Source of the DNA: Roseburia sp.
Lineage (GTDB): Bacteria; Bacillota; Clostridia; Oscillospirales; Ruminococcaceae
DNA length: 64,000 bases
Direction: 5' to 3'
NCBI GenBank assembly: GCA_023666265.1
Contig: JAMPCH010000002.1
Location: 1-64,000, forward strand
A program made the position numbers and the translations under genes. Positions 16,144 through 24,516 of the stretch are shown piece after piece (positions within the stretch are counted from its first letter, which is position 1; the number at the start of each line of letters is the position of its first letter). The notes under the pieces are model-generated. The model saw only the letters and a list, made by a program, of their open reading frames with translations, was not told the origin of the DNA and searched no databases.

Positions 16144-16866
16144 TTACACATAATACGGGTTCGGCTTAAACAAGATCACAATAAAATCGATCAGCGTACC
16201 GATCCCGAACAAGCCGAATGTAAATAAGTACAAGACCCCCATTCCGACCTTTCCCTCGTAAAACTTGTGTCCGCCAAACAAGCCGAAAAGGATACAAACC
16301 GTCAGCGCGACCCACTTATTTTTCTCCTTAACAGCCGGTGCGGGTACTTGTTTCGCCGCAGAGGCATGAGACGCGGGAGAATTCGCGGTCGGCGACGGGA
16401 ACGGATAAGGAGACGGAGGCGGAGGCGGAACCGTCGAGCCGCCGAATGTCGAGTTTGCCCCGACGCCTTTAAGCTCCTCGACCTGTCGCCCGCAATGTGT
16501 ACAAAGCACCGCGTCCTCCGGGATCTGTTCGGCGCAGTATTTACAGAATTTCATTTTTTCGTGGAGGATCGCGCGATATTCCGTTCCGCAGTAAAGGCAT
16601 TTCTTTTGATCCTCCAGCGGCGCGCCGCAACATTCACATACGCGTCGGAGCGATTCGAACGAAGCGGGCTTTTCTTTTTTGGACTTTAATTCGTCAACTG
16701 TTTTTTTGATCTCCTCTACCTGTTCGGAAACGCCGTCCGAGACGACCTCCCTCTGTTTTTGCTTATGCTTCTCCACCTCGGAAAGTACGCCGCCCACAGC
16801 GCCCGGGATCGACTCGACCACGGATTTCACAACATCTCCGATAATGATTTCTTTTAGGAAGCTCAT
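16144..16866 (-). CDS. Zinc-ribbon and TM2 domain membrane protein
   Basis: 240 residues. The N-terminal half is charged and helical (coiled-coil-like, residues 25-65). Two CxxC zinc ribbons follow: CECCGAP...CLYCG (about 77-98) and CKYCAEQIP...CTHCG (about 108-127). Then come a Pro-rich linker and a C-terminal TM2 domain with two membrane helices ([20 protein letters not shown] and [17 protein letters not shown]). GGGGTGA precedes the start at 16866. It is the first gene of a unit with two secreted proteins. Its promoter overlaps twin operator palindromes next to the divergent XRE gene, so it is probably repressed by that protein. Role unknown. Confidence 0.85.
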   Translation of the reverse strand: MSFLKEIIIGDVVKSVVESIPGAVGGVLSEVEKHKQKQREVVSDGVSEQVEEIKKTVDELKSKKEKPASFESLRRVCECCGAPLEDQKKCLYCGTEYRAILHEKMKFCKYCAEQIPEDAVLCTHCGRQVEELKGVGANSTFGGSTVPPPPPSPYPFPSPTANSPASHASAAKQVPAPAVKEKNKWVALTVCILFGLFGGHKFYEGKVGMGVLYLFTFGLFGIGTLIDFIVILFKPNPYYV

Positions 16867-16943
16867 AACGTTTCACCCCTTTTCTTAAAAATTTATCGAG
16901 GTTTTTTACCGAATACCCGTTTTATCCTCTCCGATCATATACC

Positions 16944-16972
16944 ATTATAGCACAATTTGTTCTAAAAGTCAA
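16944..16972 (-). promoter_or_regulatory. Promoter of the TM2/secreted protein unit
   Basis: Minus strand -35 TTGACT (16967-16972), 17 bp, -10 TATAAT (16944-16949). One operator palindrome fills the spacer and the other lies directly upstream of the -35. Confidence 0.85.
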
Positions 16973-16989
16973 TAGAACAAATCGTGCTA
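16948..16989. promoter_or_regulatory. Twin operator palindromes, probable XRE repressor sites
   Basis: TAGCACAATTTGTTCTA (16948-16964) and TAGAACAAATCGTGCTA (16973-16989) match at 16 of 17 positions when one is inverted, and each is itself a near-perfect dyad. Their centres are 25 bp apart. They sit between divergent genes and cover the -10 and spacer of the minus-strand promoter, as expected for cooperative repression. Confidence 0.75.
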
Positions 16990-17040
16990 TCATAAAATAG
17001 TAATCGTCGAGAATACTTACTTTTACGGAAGGGAGAAAAA

Positions 17041-17253
17041 ATGTACGAAAGAATCCGAAACCTCCGCGAGGACAGCGACCTGACCCAAACACAGGTCGCG
17101 GCGATCCTCCATTGCAGTCAGCGCACTTACAGCTATTATGAATCGGGCGGTCACGACATACCGACCGAGACCCTCGTCCGCCTCGCCGACTATTATAACG
17201 TCTCCGTCGACTACCTCCTCGGGCGGACGAACCGAAAGGAGGTCAACCGCTGA
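17041..17253 (+). CDS. XRE-family transcriptional regulator
   Basis: 70-residue helix-turn-helix protein: IRNLREDSDLTQTQVAAILH, then SQRTYSYYESGGHDIPTETL and YYNVSVDYLLGR. It consists of the DNA-binding domain only. GGAAGGGAG precedes the ATG. It is divergent from the zinc-ribbon/TM2 gene and the twin palindromes between them are its likely binding sites, which would also allow autoregulation. Confidence 0.92.
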   Translation: MYERIRNLREDSDLTQTQVAAILHCSQRTYSYYESGGHDIPTETLVRLADYYNVSVDYLLGRTNRKEVNR

Positions 17254-17285
17254 ATATGCGGCTCGCACTCCTGCCCTAAAATAAG

Positions 17286-17445
17286 AGCATGTGTTCATCG
17301 GATATTGTACGCATCTTTTCGACAAATTTTGCCGATAACTGTGTCAAAATTTCTTGACTTGCGTCAGCAAGCCTGCGAAATTTTTCCTTGTTCTTGACAA
17401 AATTATGCTCGAAAATCTACGCACAAATCCAATGAACACAAGCTC
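17286..17445. repeat. 160 bp dispersed palindromic element, copy A
   Basis: The ends TGTGTTCAT and ATGAACACA are inverted repeats, the flanks inside (GGATATTGTACGCATCTTTTCG and the facing 3' arm) also pair imperfectly, and the centre is a hairpin CTTGC-GTCA-GCAAG. A second copy lies at 43381-43545. It codes for nothing. Together with the terminator it explains the gap 17254-17502. Confidence 0.75.
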
Positions 17446-17488
17446 TAAAAAACGGAGAACGCCCCGACATCGGAACGCTCTCCGCTTT
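17446..17488 (-). terminator. Terminator of the transketolase genes
   Basis: Minus strand CGGAGAGCGTTCC...GCGTTCTCCG hairpin followed by TTTTTTAG, 15 bases after the stop of the transketolase C-terminal subunit gene. Confidence 0.78.
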
Positions 17489-17502
17489 TATCTCATTATC
17501 GT

Positions 17503-18435
17503 TTACTTCCCCAGCGCCGACTTTGTCACCGCGACGATATTCTCCGCGCAAAGACCGAACTGTTTTAAAAGCGCCGCCGCCGGACCGGAATGACCGAAGC
17601 AGTCGTTTACGCCGATCTTATGGACGGGAACGGGGTACTCCTCCGTGACGACGTTCGCGACCGCCGAGCCGAGACCGCCGATCACGCTATGCTCCTCGAC
17701 GGTGACGATCCGCCCCGTCTCGCGCGCCGCCTTTAGGATCAGCTCGCGGTCGATCGGCTTGATCGTATGGATATTGACGATCCGCGCGTCGATCCCCTGT
17801 TCCTTGAGGGCTTGACCCGCCTCGATCGCCTCGGCGACCATAAGCCCCGTCGCGATGATCGTAATATCCTTCCCGTCCTTGAGGGTCACGCCCTTTCCGA
17901 CCTCAAAGCGATAGTCGGGCGCGTTAAAGATCGGGACGGCGAGCCGCCCAAAGCGCATATAGGTCGGTCCCTCATAGTCCGCCATCGCGAGTACCGCCGC
18001 CTTAGCCTCTATATCGTCGGCGGGGTTGATGACCGTCATATTCGGGATCGCCGTCATCAGCGCGATGTCCTCGTTACATTGGTGCGAAGCGCCGTCCTCG
18101 CCGACGGAGATCCCCGCGTGGGTCGCGCCGATCTTGACGTTGAGCTTAGGGTACGCGATACTGTTACGGACGATCTCAAAGGCGCGACCCGCCGCGAACA
18201 TCGCGAAGGAGCTCGCGAAAACGAGCTTCCCCGTCGTGGCGATCCCCGCCGCGACCCCCATCATATTCGCCTCGGCGATCCCACAGTCAAAGTGTTTATC
18301 GGGGTACGCCTTTTTAAAGATCCCCGTCTTTGTCGCGGCGGCGAGGTCGGCGTCAAGCACCACCAGATCGGGGCGCTTCTCCGCCAGCATGACCAAGGCT
18401 TCGCCGTAGCTTTCGCGCGTTGCTTTCTTTTCCAT
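17503..18435 (-). CDS. Transketolase, C-terminal (pyrimidine and C) subunit
   Basis: 310 residues, the second half of a split transketolase. LVVLDADLAAATKT, FDCGIAEANMMGVAAGIATTGK (with the glutamate that activates the thiazolium cofactor) and GASHQCNEDIALMTAIPNMTVI are typical, and the C-terminal domain contains VEEHSVIGGLGSAVANVV. It joins the N-terminal subunit to move two-carbon units in the pentose phosphate pathway. It lies 5 bases after the partner gene and GGGAGGT precedes its ATG. Split transketolases are common in Clostridia and Archaea. Confidence 0.95.
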   Translation of the reverse strand: MEKKATRESYGEALVMLAEKRPDLVVLDADLAAATKTGIFKKAYPDKHFDCGIAEANMMGVAAGIATTGKLVFASSFAMFAAGRAFEIVRNSIAYPKLNVKIGATHAGISVGEDGASHQCNEDIALMTAIPNMTVINPADDIEAKAAVLAMADYEGPTYMRFGRLAVPIFNAPDYRFEVGKGVTLKDGKDITIIATGLMVAEAIEAGQALKEQGIDARIVNIHTIKPIDRELILKAARETGRIVTVEEHSVIGGLGSAVANVVTEEYPVPVHKIGVNDCFGHSGPAAALLKQFGLCAENIVAVTKSALGK

Positions 18436-18440
18436 TGTTT

Positions 18441-19292
18441 TTAGACCTCCCTTGATTCGAGCGCTTTGAGGCTCGCGTTTAGCTCGCCCATCGCGGTGTT
18501 ATACTGCTCCTCGTTCGGCGCTGTGCCGTGCCACGCGACGTTATTCTCCATAAACGAGACGCCCTTCCCCTTGACCGTTTTTTGAACGATCACGGTCGGC
18601 TGGTTCGCGACGGTCTCCGCCTCGTTAAACGCCTTCTCGATCTCGTCGAAGTCATGCCCGTTGATCGTTACGACATGCCAGCCGAACGCCGCGAATTTCT
18701 CGTCGATCGGGTAGGGATTCATGACCTGGGTGATCGGTCCGTCGATCTGGAGGTTATTGTTATCGACGATAAAAACGAGGTTATCGAGCTGATAATGCGC
18801 CGCGAACATCGCCGATTCCCAGACCTGACCCTCCTCGATCTCGCCGTCGCCGAGGATGGCGTAGACCTTATACGTTTCGTTTGAGATCTTCCCCGAGAGC
18901 GCCATACCACAGGCGGCGGAGACGCCCTGACCGAGCGAGCCGGTACTCATATCGACGCCCGGGATCTTCCCGAGCGAGGGGTGACCCTGTAGCCGCGAGT
19001 CGATCTTACGGAGCGTCTTAAGCTCCTCGACCGGGAAAAAGCCCCTTTGGGCGAGGACGGAATAAAGCGCGGGCGCGGTATGTCCCTTTGAGAGGACGAG
19101 GCGGTCGCGATCCGCCATCTCCGGGTCTTTGGGGTCGACGTTCATTCTCGCCATATAGAGATAGGTGAGCGTATCCGCGACGGAGAGCGACCCGCCGGGG
19201 TGACCCGCCTTCGCTTGATAGACCCCTTCGATAATGCCCATTCTGACCTTTACCGCCGTCGTTTCAAGCCGGTTTTTGAGTGTTGCGTCCAT
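18441..19292 (-). CDS. Transketolase, N-terminal (ThDP-binding) subunit
   Basis: 283 residues. AKAGHPGGSLSVADTLTYLY, RDRLVLSKGHTAPALYSVLA, STGSLGQGVSAACGMAL and the ThDP motif GDGEIEEGQVWESAMFAAH...DNNNLQIDG are all present. It binds thiamine diphosphate and magnesium with the C-terminal subunit encoded next. The stretch 19293-19403 upstream holds one copy of the over-represented CCTTCCCCAA motif (19386-19395) and no clear promoter. Confidence 0.96.
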   Translation of the reverse strand: MDATLKNRLETTAVKVRMGIIEGVYQAKAGHPGGSLSVADTLTYLYMARMNVDPKDPEMADRDRLVLSKGHTAPALYSVLAQRGFFPVEELKTLRKIDSRLQGHPSLGKIPGVDMSTGSLGQGVSAACGMALSGKISNETYKVYAILGDGEIEEGQVWESAMFAAHYQLDNLVFIVDNNNLQIDGPITQVMNPYPIDEKFAAFGWHVVTINGHDFDEIEKAFNEAETVANQPTVIVQKTVKGKGVSFMENNVAWHGTAPNEEQYNTAMGELNASLKALESREV

Positions 19293-19403
19293 TTTAAAAA
19301 ACCTTTCCTTTCTTTTATTGAAGGCGCGAAAGCGCCCGATTTTACTGCGTTACTTCTATTACGTCTAAGCCCGCCGCGAGGCACGCCTTCCCCAAAAAAG
19401 CTT

Positions 19404-20207
19404 TTAAAGCCCCGCGATCAGGTCGATCAGCTGGCTGATCGGCGCGTGGTTGTTGTCGCGAAGGACGACCTTCGCCGCCCGCTTGACCTCCTCCCGCGCG
19501 TTCGCGACCGCCGCGCCGTAGTCCGCCGCGCGTACCATATCGGTGTCGTTCCCATAGTCCCCGACCGCGACGGTAAAAAGCCCGTCCCGCCCGAGAAGCT
19601 CGATAAGCCGCCGAAAGCCGTAGCCCTTACTGATCCCCGCCGGGAGCATCTCGTAGTACATCGGCGAGGAATGTACCCAGTTCACGTCCGCCGCGCAACG
19701 CTCCCGCGTAAAGTCGATGATCTCGCCGATCCGCTCGGGCGGGTAGGCGATCAGGACCTTGAGGCGATCCTCCCTCGGGACGTCCGCGAGGCTGCAACGG
19801 ATCGGCTCGATCCCCTCGATCGCCATATGCTCCCGGACCGTCTCGTTATCGTCGGTCACATAGACCGAGTCGGCGTGTAAGATCTCGATCCCGACGTCGG
19901 GGAAGCGCTCCTCGAGCATACGGATATAATCGTCGGCACAAGGCGGCATATCACTATGCCAAAGAAATTTTTTCTCCCGAAAGTCGTAGACCGCCGCCCC
20001 GTTAAAGATCACACAGGGTATATCGATCCCGAGCCGCTCGACGACGCTTTTAGCCATAGCGATCCCCCGCCCCGTCGCGGCGGTAAAAAGCCCGTCCCCC
20101 GCGCGAAAGCGCGCGATCGCGGCGAGATCGCGTTCGTCGATCCGCTTATCATCGGTCAGGAGCGTCCCGTCGAGGTCGCTCATTAAGATCACGTTTTTAA
20201 AGTCCAT
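19404..20207 (-). CDS. Cof-type HAD hydrolase (phosphatase)
   Basis: 267 residues. Motif I is LMSDLDGTLLTDDKRID, motif II is AATGRG, the lysine lies in DRLKVLIAY, and motif IV is GISKGYGFRRL...VAVGDYGNDTDMVRAADYGAAVANA. This is the Cof/YidA group, which acts on sugar phosphates or nucleotides; the true substrate is unknown. It starts 3 bases after rluD and should share its mRNA. Confidence 0.9.
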   Translation of the reverse strand: MDFKNVILMSDLDGTLLTDDKRIDERDLAAIARFRAGDGLFTAATGRGIAMAKSVVERLGIDIPCVIFNGAAVYDFREKKFLWHSDMPPCADDYIRMLEERFPDVGIEILHADSVYVTDDNETVREHMAIEGIEPIRCSLADVPREDRLKVLIAYPPERIGEIIDFTRERCAADVNWVHSSPMYYEMLPAGISKGYGFRRLIELLGRDGLFTVAVGDYGNDTDMVRAADYGAAVANAREEVKRAAKVVLRDNNHAPISQLIDLIAGL

Positions 20208-20210
20208 AGG

Positions 20211-21116
20211 TCACTCGATACTGTCCAAAAAGTCCTGAAACGATTGGGGGAGCTCACTGTCGAACTCGACATAGCGCCCGTCGCGCGGGTGGATAAACCC
20301 GATCCTGCGCGCGTGGAGACATTGCCCGCCGAGCGAGCGCGGACGCCCGTTCCCATAGACCTCGTCCCCCGCGACGGGGTGACCGATATACGCCATATGG
20401 ACGCGTATCTGGTGCGTCCGCCCCGTCTCGAGCCTCAGCCGAAGGTAGGTATACCCCGCGAAGCGTTTTATGATGTAATAATGCGTCCGCGCGTCGCGCC
20501 CGTCCTCGGTCACACACATCTTTTTACGGTCAGACTTACTTCGCCCGATCGGCGCGTCGACCGTCCCGTCCTCCGTGACCGCGCCGCAAACGACCGCCTC
20601 ATATTCCCGCGTAAAGCTGTGGGCGGCGATCTGTTCGGCTAAGCCGCGATGCGCGAGGTCGCTTTTCGCGACGACGAGCAGCCCACTCGTATTCTTATCG
20701 ATCCGATGGACGATCCCGGGGCGGATCTCGCCGTTGATCCCGGACAGCCCACTCCCGCAGTGCGCCATCAGCGCGTTCACGAGCGTGCCCGAGGGGTGAC
20801 CCGCCGCCGGGTGGACGACCATTCCCTTCGGCTTATTGACGACGAGGAGGTCGTCGTCCTCATAGACGATCTCGAGCGGTATATCCTCGGGGATCAGCGA
20901 GACCCCCTCCGGCTCGGGGACGGTCAGCTCGATCCGATCGCCGACCCTGACCTTATAATTTTTTGGGCAGGGTTCGCCGTTCACATTACAGCGCCCCTCC
21001 CAGATCAGGCGAGCCGCCGTCGACCGCGTGACCGTGCCCTCGGTCTCCTCAAAAATGAATTTATCGAGCCGTGTCCCCGCCTTCGCCTCGTCCACCTCGA
21101 TCTCAAAGTTTCTCAT
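20211..21116 (-). CDS. rluD: 23S rRNA pseudouridine synthase, RluD type
   Basis: 301 residues. An N-terminal S4 domain (RLDKFIFEE...AARLIWEGRCNVNGEP) is followed by the catalytic domain with DDDLLVVNKPKGMVVHPAAGH and GIVHRIDKNTSGLLVVAKSD, where the aspartate of HRIDKNTSGL is catalytic. RLETGRTHQIRVHMAYIGHPVAGDEVYG is the usual third motif. It makes pseudouridines in 23S rRNA helix 69. The gene overlaps lspA by 14 bases, the conserved lspA-rluD order. Confidence 0.94.
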   Translation of the reverse strand: MRNFEIEVDEAKAGTRLDKFIFEETEGTVTRSTAARLIWEGRCNVNGEPCPKNYKVRVGDRIELTVPEPEGVSLIPEDIPLEIVYEDDDLLVVNKPKGMVVHPAAGHPSGTLVNALMAHCGSGLSGINGEIRPGIVHRIDKNTSGLLVVAKSDLAHRGLAEQIAAHSFTREYEAVVCGAVTEDGTVDAPIGRSKSDRKKMCVTEDGRDARTHYYIIKRFAGYTYLRLRLETGRTHQIRVHMAYIGHPVAGDEVYGNGRPRSLGGQCLHARRIGFIHPRDGRYVEFDSELPQSFQDFLDSIE

Positions 21117-21603
21117 CGGTTTTTTCTTCCCGCTCCTTCTTCTCCTTCTTCTCGTCTAAATACATGATCAGGACAAAAACGATCCCGCCGCAGACCGCGC
21201 ACATATCCGCGAAGTTAAAGATCGCGAAATGAATGATCTTAACGTCGATAAAATCGACCACATGTCCCATCAGCGCCCGATCGATCAGATTCCCGAGACC
21301 GCCGCCCGCGATCGCCGCGAGCGCGAGGATCCTCGGCTTTGTCTTAGCCCGCCCCGAAAAAATATACCACTCGATCGCGACGATCAAAACGAGCGGGAGG
21401 GCGGTCAATAATACCCGCTGTCCCTCGAGGAGGCTAAACGACATCCCCGTATTCTCACAGTACGTAAGGTTTAGCCACTCCGTCTCCCCGAATTTTAGGA
21501 GCGGGATCGAGCCGACGGGCTTAAGATACGTGACCGCGAGCTTTTTCGTGAGCTGATCGATCGCCGCGAGCGCGACGCTGACCAGTACGGCGATCCATTT
21601 CAT
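21103..21603 (-). CDS. lspA: Lipoprotein signal peptidase (signal peptidase II)
   Basis: 166-residue membrane peptidase that cleaves prolipoprotein signal peptides after lipid modification. Four helices are seen. The catalytic aspartates lie in AAIAGGGLGNLIDRALMGHVVDFIDV and FNFADMCAVCGG; CENTGMSFSLLEGQ is also conserved. The ATG at 21603 (MKWIAVLV) follows AAAGGAG; the frame upstream of it is not coding. It should process the lipoproteins encoded at 14238, 54750 and 63208. Confidence 0.95.
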   Translation of the reverse strand: MKWIAVLVSVALAAIDQLTKKLAVTYLKPVGSIPLLKFGETEWLNLTYCENTGMSFSLLEGQRVLLTALPLVLIVAIEWYIFSGRAKTKPRILALAAIAGGGLGNLIDRALMGHVVDFIDVKIIHFAIFNFADMCAVCGGIVFVLIMYLDEKKEKKEREEKTDEKL

Positions 21604-21696
21604 GATAAGCTCCTTTCCGCTGAGGGGGCGAAAGCGCTCTCCTCCGTACTCCAAAAGAGCCATACACAAGCGCCGCGTGTGTATGACCCTTTACGA

Positions 21697-24498
21697 TTAT
21701 TCCTTTTCCGATAACACCCTCGCGCAACGCTCGCAAAGGTCGGGGTAAACGGCGTTTCGCCCGACGTAGTCGGAATATGTCCAACAACGCGCGCATTTCT
21801 CGCCCGCCGCCTTTTCGACGGTGACGCTAAGTCCCTCGACGTTCCCGTGATATTCGCCTTCGCCGTCGGCGAGCGCGACCTCGGAAACGATAAACGCCTT
21901 CGCGAGCTCGGGGAGGAGCGCCGAGAGATCCTCCGCCGTATGGAGCGTTACCTTCGCCTCAAGCGACTTCCCGATGAGCTTTTCGTTGCGCTTTTGTTCG
22001 AGCGCGGCGAGTACGTCGTCGCGGATCGCGTGGATCTTGTCCCATTTCGCCGTATCGACCGCGATCCCCGTCTTTTCGGGCATTCGGTTAAAGACGACGT
22101 TTCGCGCGTCGTCGTCGCTCTTTTTGGGAAGCTCCTGCCAAATCTCGTCCGCCGTAAAGGTAATGATCGGGGCGAGAAGGCGCGTAAGCCCGCTTAAAAT
22201 GAGATACATCACCGTCTGTGCCGCGCGTCGATCCTTCCCGTCCTCCGCCTCACAATAGAGCCGATCCTTGATAATATCGAGATAAAAGTTAGAGAGATCG
22301 ACGATACAAAAGCTGTTGATCGCGTGATAGGCGTGATAATAGTCAAAATCCTCATAGGCTTTTTTGACCTTATCGATGAGAGCGTCATACTTTGAGAGCG
22401 CCCATTTATCGATCTCGGACAGCTCGTCGAGCGCGACCGTATCACGGTCGGGATCAAACCCGCCCTTATTACAAAGATTACCGAGCATAAACCGCGCGGT
22501 GTTTCGGATCTTCCGATACGCCTCCGAGAGCTGTTTTAAAATATCCTGTGATACGCGAATATCGCTGTGATAATCGAGCGAGGTGACCCAAAGACGGAGA
22601 ACGTCCGCGCCGTACTGCTTGATGACCTCCTCGGGGATAATATAATTCCCCTTTGATTTGGACATTTTTTCGCCCTTACCGTCGACGATCCAGCCGTGAG
22701 TACAAACCGCCTTATACGGCGCGTGACCGTAACAGGCGACCGAGGTCAAGAGCGAGCTTTGGAACCACCCGCGATACTGGTCACAGCCCTCGAGGTACAT
22801 ATCGGCGGGATAGATCAGCTCCTCGCGCTCTCTTAAAACCGCCTCGTGCGTGCTTCCCGAATCGAACCATACGTCAAAAATATCCATTTCCTTCGTAAAT
22901 TCGCCGCAGCCGCATTCACACTTCACCGTTTCCGGGAGAAATTCCGAAGGCTCTTTCGCGTACCAAGCGTCCGAGCTCTCTTTACGAAACAGCTCGGAGA
23001 TCGCGCGAATGGACTCGTCGGTGATCACGGGCTTCCCGCAGTCCTTACAGTAAAGCGCCGGGATCGGGACGCCCCAGCGGCGCTGGCGCGAGATACACCA
23101 GTCGCTCCGCCCGAGTACCATATTCTTGATCCGTTCCTCGCCCCACGGGGGGATCCATTGAACCTCCTCGATCGCTTTTACCGCGTCGTTCGCGAACTTT
23201 TCGACCGAGCAGAACCACTGCTCCGTCGCGCGGTAGATGATCGGCTTATGACAGCGCCAACAGTGGGGGTATTGGTGGACGATCCGCTCGATCGCGACGA
23301 GACTGTTTGTTTCCTCTAATTTTTTGACGATCGCCTTATTCGCCTCGTCGGTCGTGAGACCGGCGAATTCGCCCGCCTCCTCGGTCATTTTCCCGTTACT
23401 GTCGACCGGGACGATGATCTCAAACATCCCTTTATAGGAATTACATACCTCATAATCCTCGACGCCGAAGCCGGGCGCGGTATGAACACAGCCCGTACCG
23501 CTGTCGAGCGTGACATGGTCGCCGCAGATAACGATCGACTTACGCCCCATAAAAGGATGCGCCGTCTCGGTCAGCTCAAGCTCCTTCCCGAGGAAGCTCC
23601 CGTGGGTCGTATATTCCTTTACGCCAAAGGCGGACATAACCGTCGGCACAAGCTCGGTCGCCATTAAAAGATAATCGCCGCAATGAGAGGACTCGGCGTC
23701 CTCGACCTTCACAAAAGTATACTCATAGTTAGGACCGAGACAGATCGCGAGGTTCCCCGGGAGCGTCCATGTCGTCGTCGTCCAGATCACCGCGTAAGCG
23801 CGGTCGGAGTCGATCCCCGTCCCGTTTAACTTCCCTTTATCGTCGGTGAATTTAAATTTAACATAGATCGAGTGACATTCATCGTTCTCATACTCGATCT
23901 CCGCCTCCGCGAGCGCGGTATGACAGTCGGCGCACCAGTAGACCGGCTTTAAGCCCTTATACATCAGCCCCTTCGCCGCCATTTTACCGAATACCTCGAC
24001 CTGCTTCGCCTCAAACTCGGGCTTGATCGTGAGATAGGGGTCGTCAAAATCGCCCCAGACCCCGAGGCGCTTAAACTGTTCCTTTTGGTCGTCGAGACAG
24101 GATACCGCGAAATCACGGCAACATTTCCGGAGCGCGACCGGGTCGATCGCGCCGTTCTCCGCGCCGATCTGTTTGAGCGCCTTGAGCTCGATCGGCAGCC
24201 CGTGACAGTCCCAGCCGGGGACATAGGGCGCTTGATACCCGGTCATGGACTTATATTTAACGATAATATCCTTTAAGACCTTATTGAGCGCCGTACCCAT
24301 ATGGATGTCGCCGTTGGCGTAGGGCGGACCGTCGTGGAGGACGTATTTCGGAAGCCCCTCGTTCTTTTTTTGAAGCTCGTAATAAAGCCGCTTTTTCTCC
24401 CATTCCTCTAACCACTTCGGCTCGCGGGCGGGGAGATTTCCCCGCATCGGGTAGTCGGTCTGCGGTAGGTTCAGGGTCTCGTTATAATCCTGTGCCAT
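21697..24498 (-). CDS. ileS: Isoleucyl-tRNA synthetase
   Basis: 933 residues, class I synthetase. HIGH motif as DGPPYANGDIHMGTALNK, then PGWDCHGLPIE. The editing domain has TTTWTLPGNLAI and GTGCVHTAPGFGVEDYE. KMSKS appears as GEKMSKSKGNYI and the anticodon domain follows. The C-terminal zinc finger is CARCWTYS...CERCARVL. No T-box leader is found directly upstream, as divIVA ends 18 bases before; expression probably follows divIVA. Confidence 0.98.
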   Translation of the reverse strand: MAQDYNETLNLPQTDYPMRGNLPAREPKWLEEWEKKRLYYELQKKNEGLPKYVLHDGPPYANGDIHMGTALNKVLKDIIVKYKSMTGYQAPYVPGWDCHGLPIELKALKQIGAENGAIDPVALRKCCRDFAVSCLDDQKEQFKRLGVWGDFDDPYLTIKPEFEAKQVEVFGKMAAKGLMYKGLKPVYWCADCHTALAEAEIEYENDECHSIYVKFKFTDDKGKLNGTGIDSDRAYAVIWTTTTWTLPGNLAICLGPNYEYTFVKVEDAESSHCGDYLLMATELVPTVMSAFGVKEYTTHGSFLGKELELTETAHPFMGRKSIVICGDHVTLDSGTGCVHTAPGFGVEDYEVCNSYKGMFEIIVPVDSNGKMTEEAGEFAGLTTDEANKAIVKKLEETNSLVAIERIVHQYPHCWRCHKPIIYRATEQWFCSVEKFANDAVKAIEEVQWIPPWGEERIKNMVLGRSDWCISRQRRWGVPIPALYCKDCGKPVITDESIRAISELFRKESSDAWYAKEPSEFLPETVKCECGCGEFTKEMDIFDVWFDSGSTHEAVLREREELIYPADMYLEGCDQYRGWFQSSLLTSVACYGHAPYKAVCTHGWIVDGKGEKMSKSKGNYIIPEEVIKQYGADVLRLWVTSLDYHSDIRVSQDILKQLSEAYRKIRNTARFMLGNLCNKGGFDPDRDTVALDELSEIDKWALSKYDALIDKVKKAYEDFDYYHAYHAINSFCIVDLSNFYLDIIKDRLYCEAEDGKDRRAAQTVMYLILSGLTRLLAPIITFTADEIWQELPKKSDDDARNVVFNRMPEKTGIAVDTAKWDKIHAIRDDVLAALEQKRNEKLIGKSLEAKVTLHTAEDLSALLPELAKAFIVSEVALADGEGEYHGNVEGLSVTVEKAAGEKCARCWTYSDYVGRNAVYPDLCERCARVLSEKE

Positions 24499-24516
24499 GC
24501 TTTCCTTGTCCTTTCG

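Noticed and set aside
17286..17445. Simple intrinsic terminator for the XRE gene
   Set aside because: The element is too long, is repeated elsewhere in a different gene context, and has no T run right after its stem on the plus strand.
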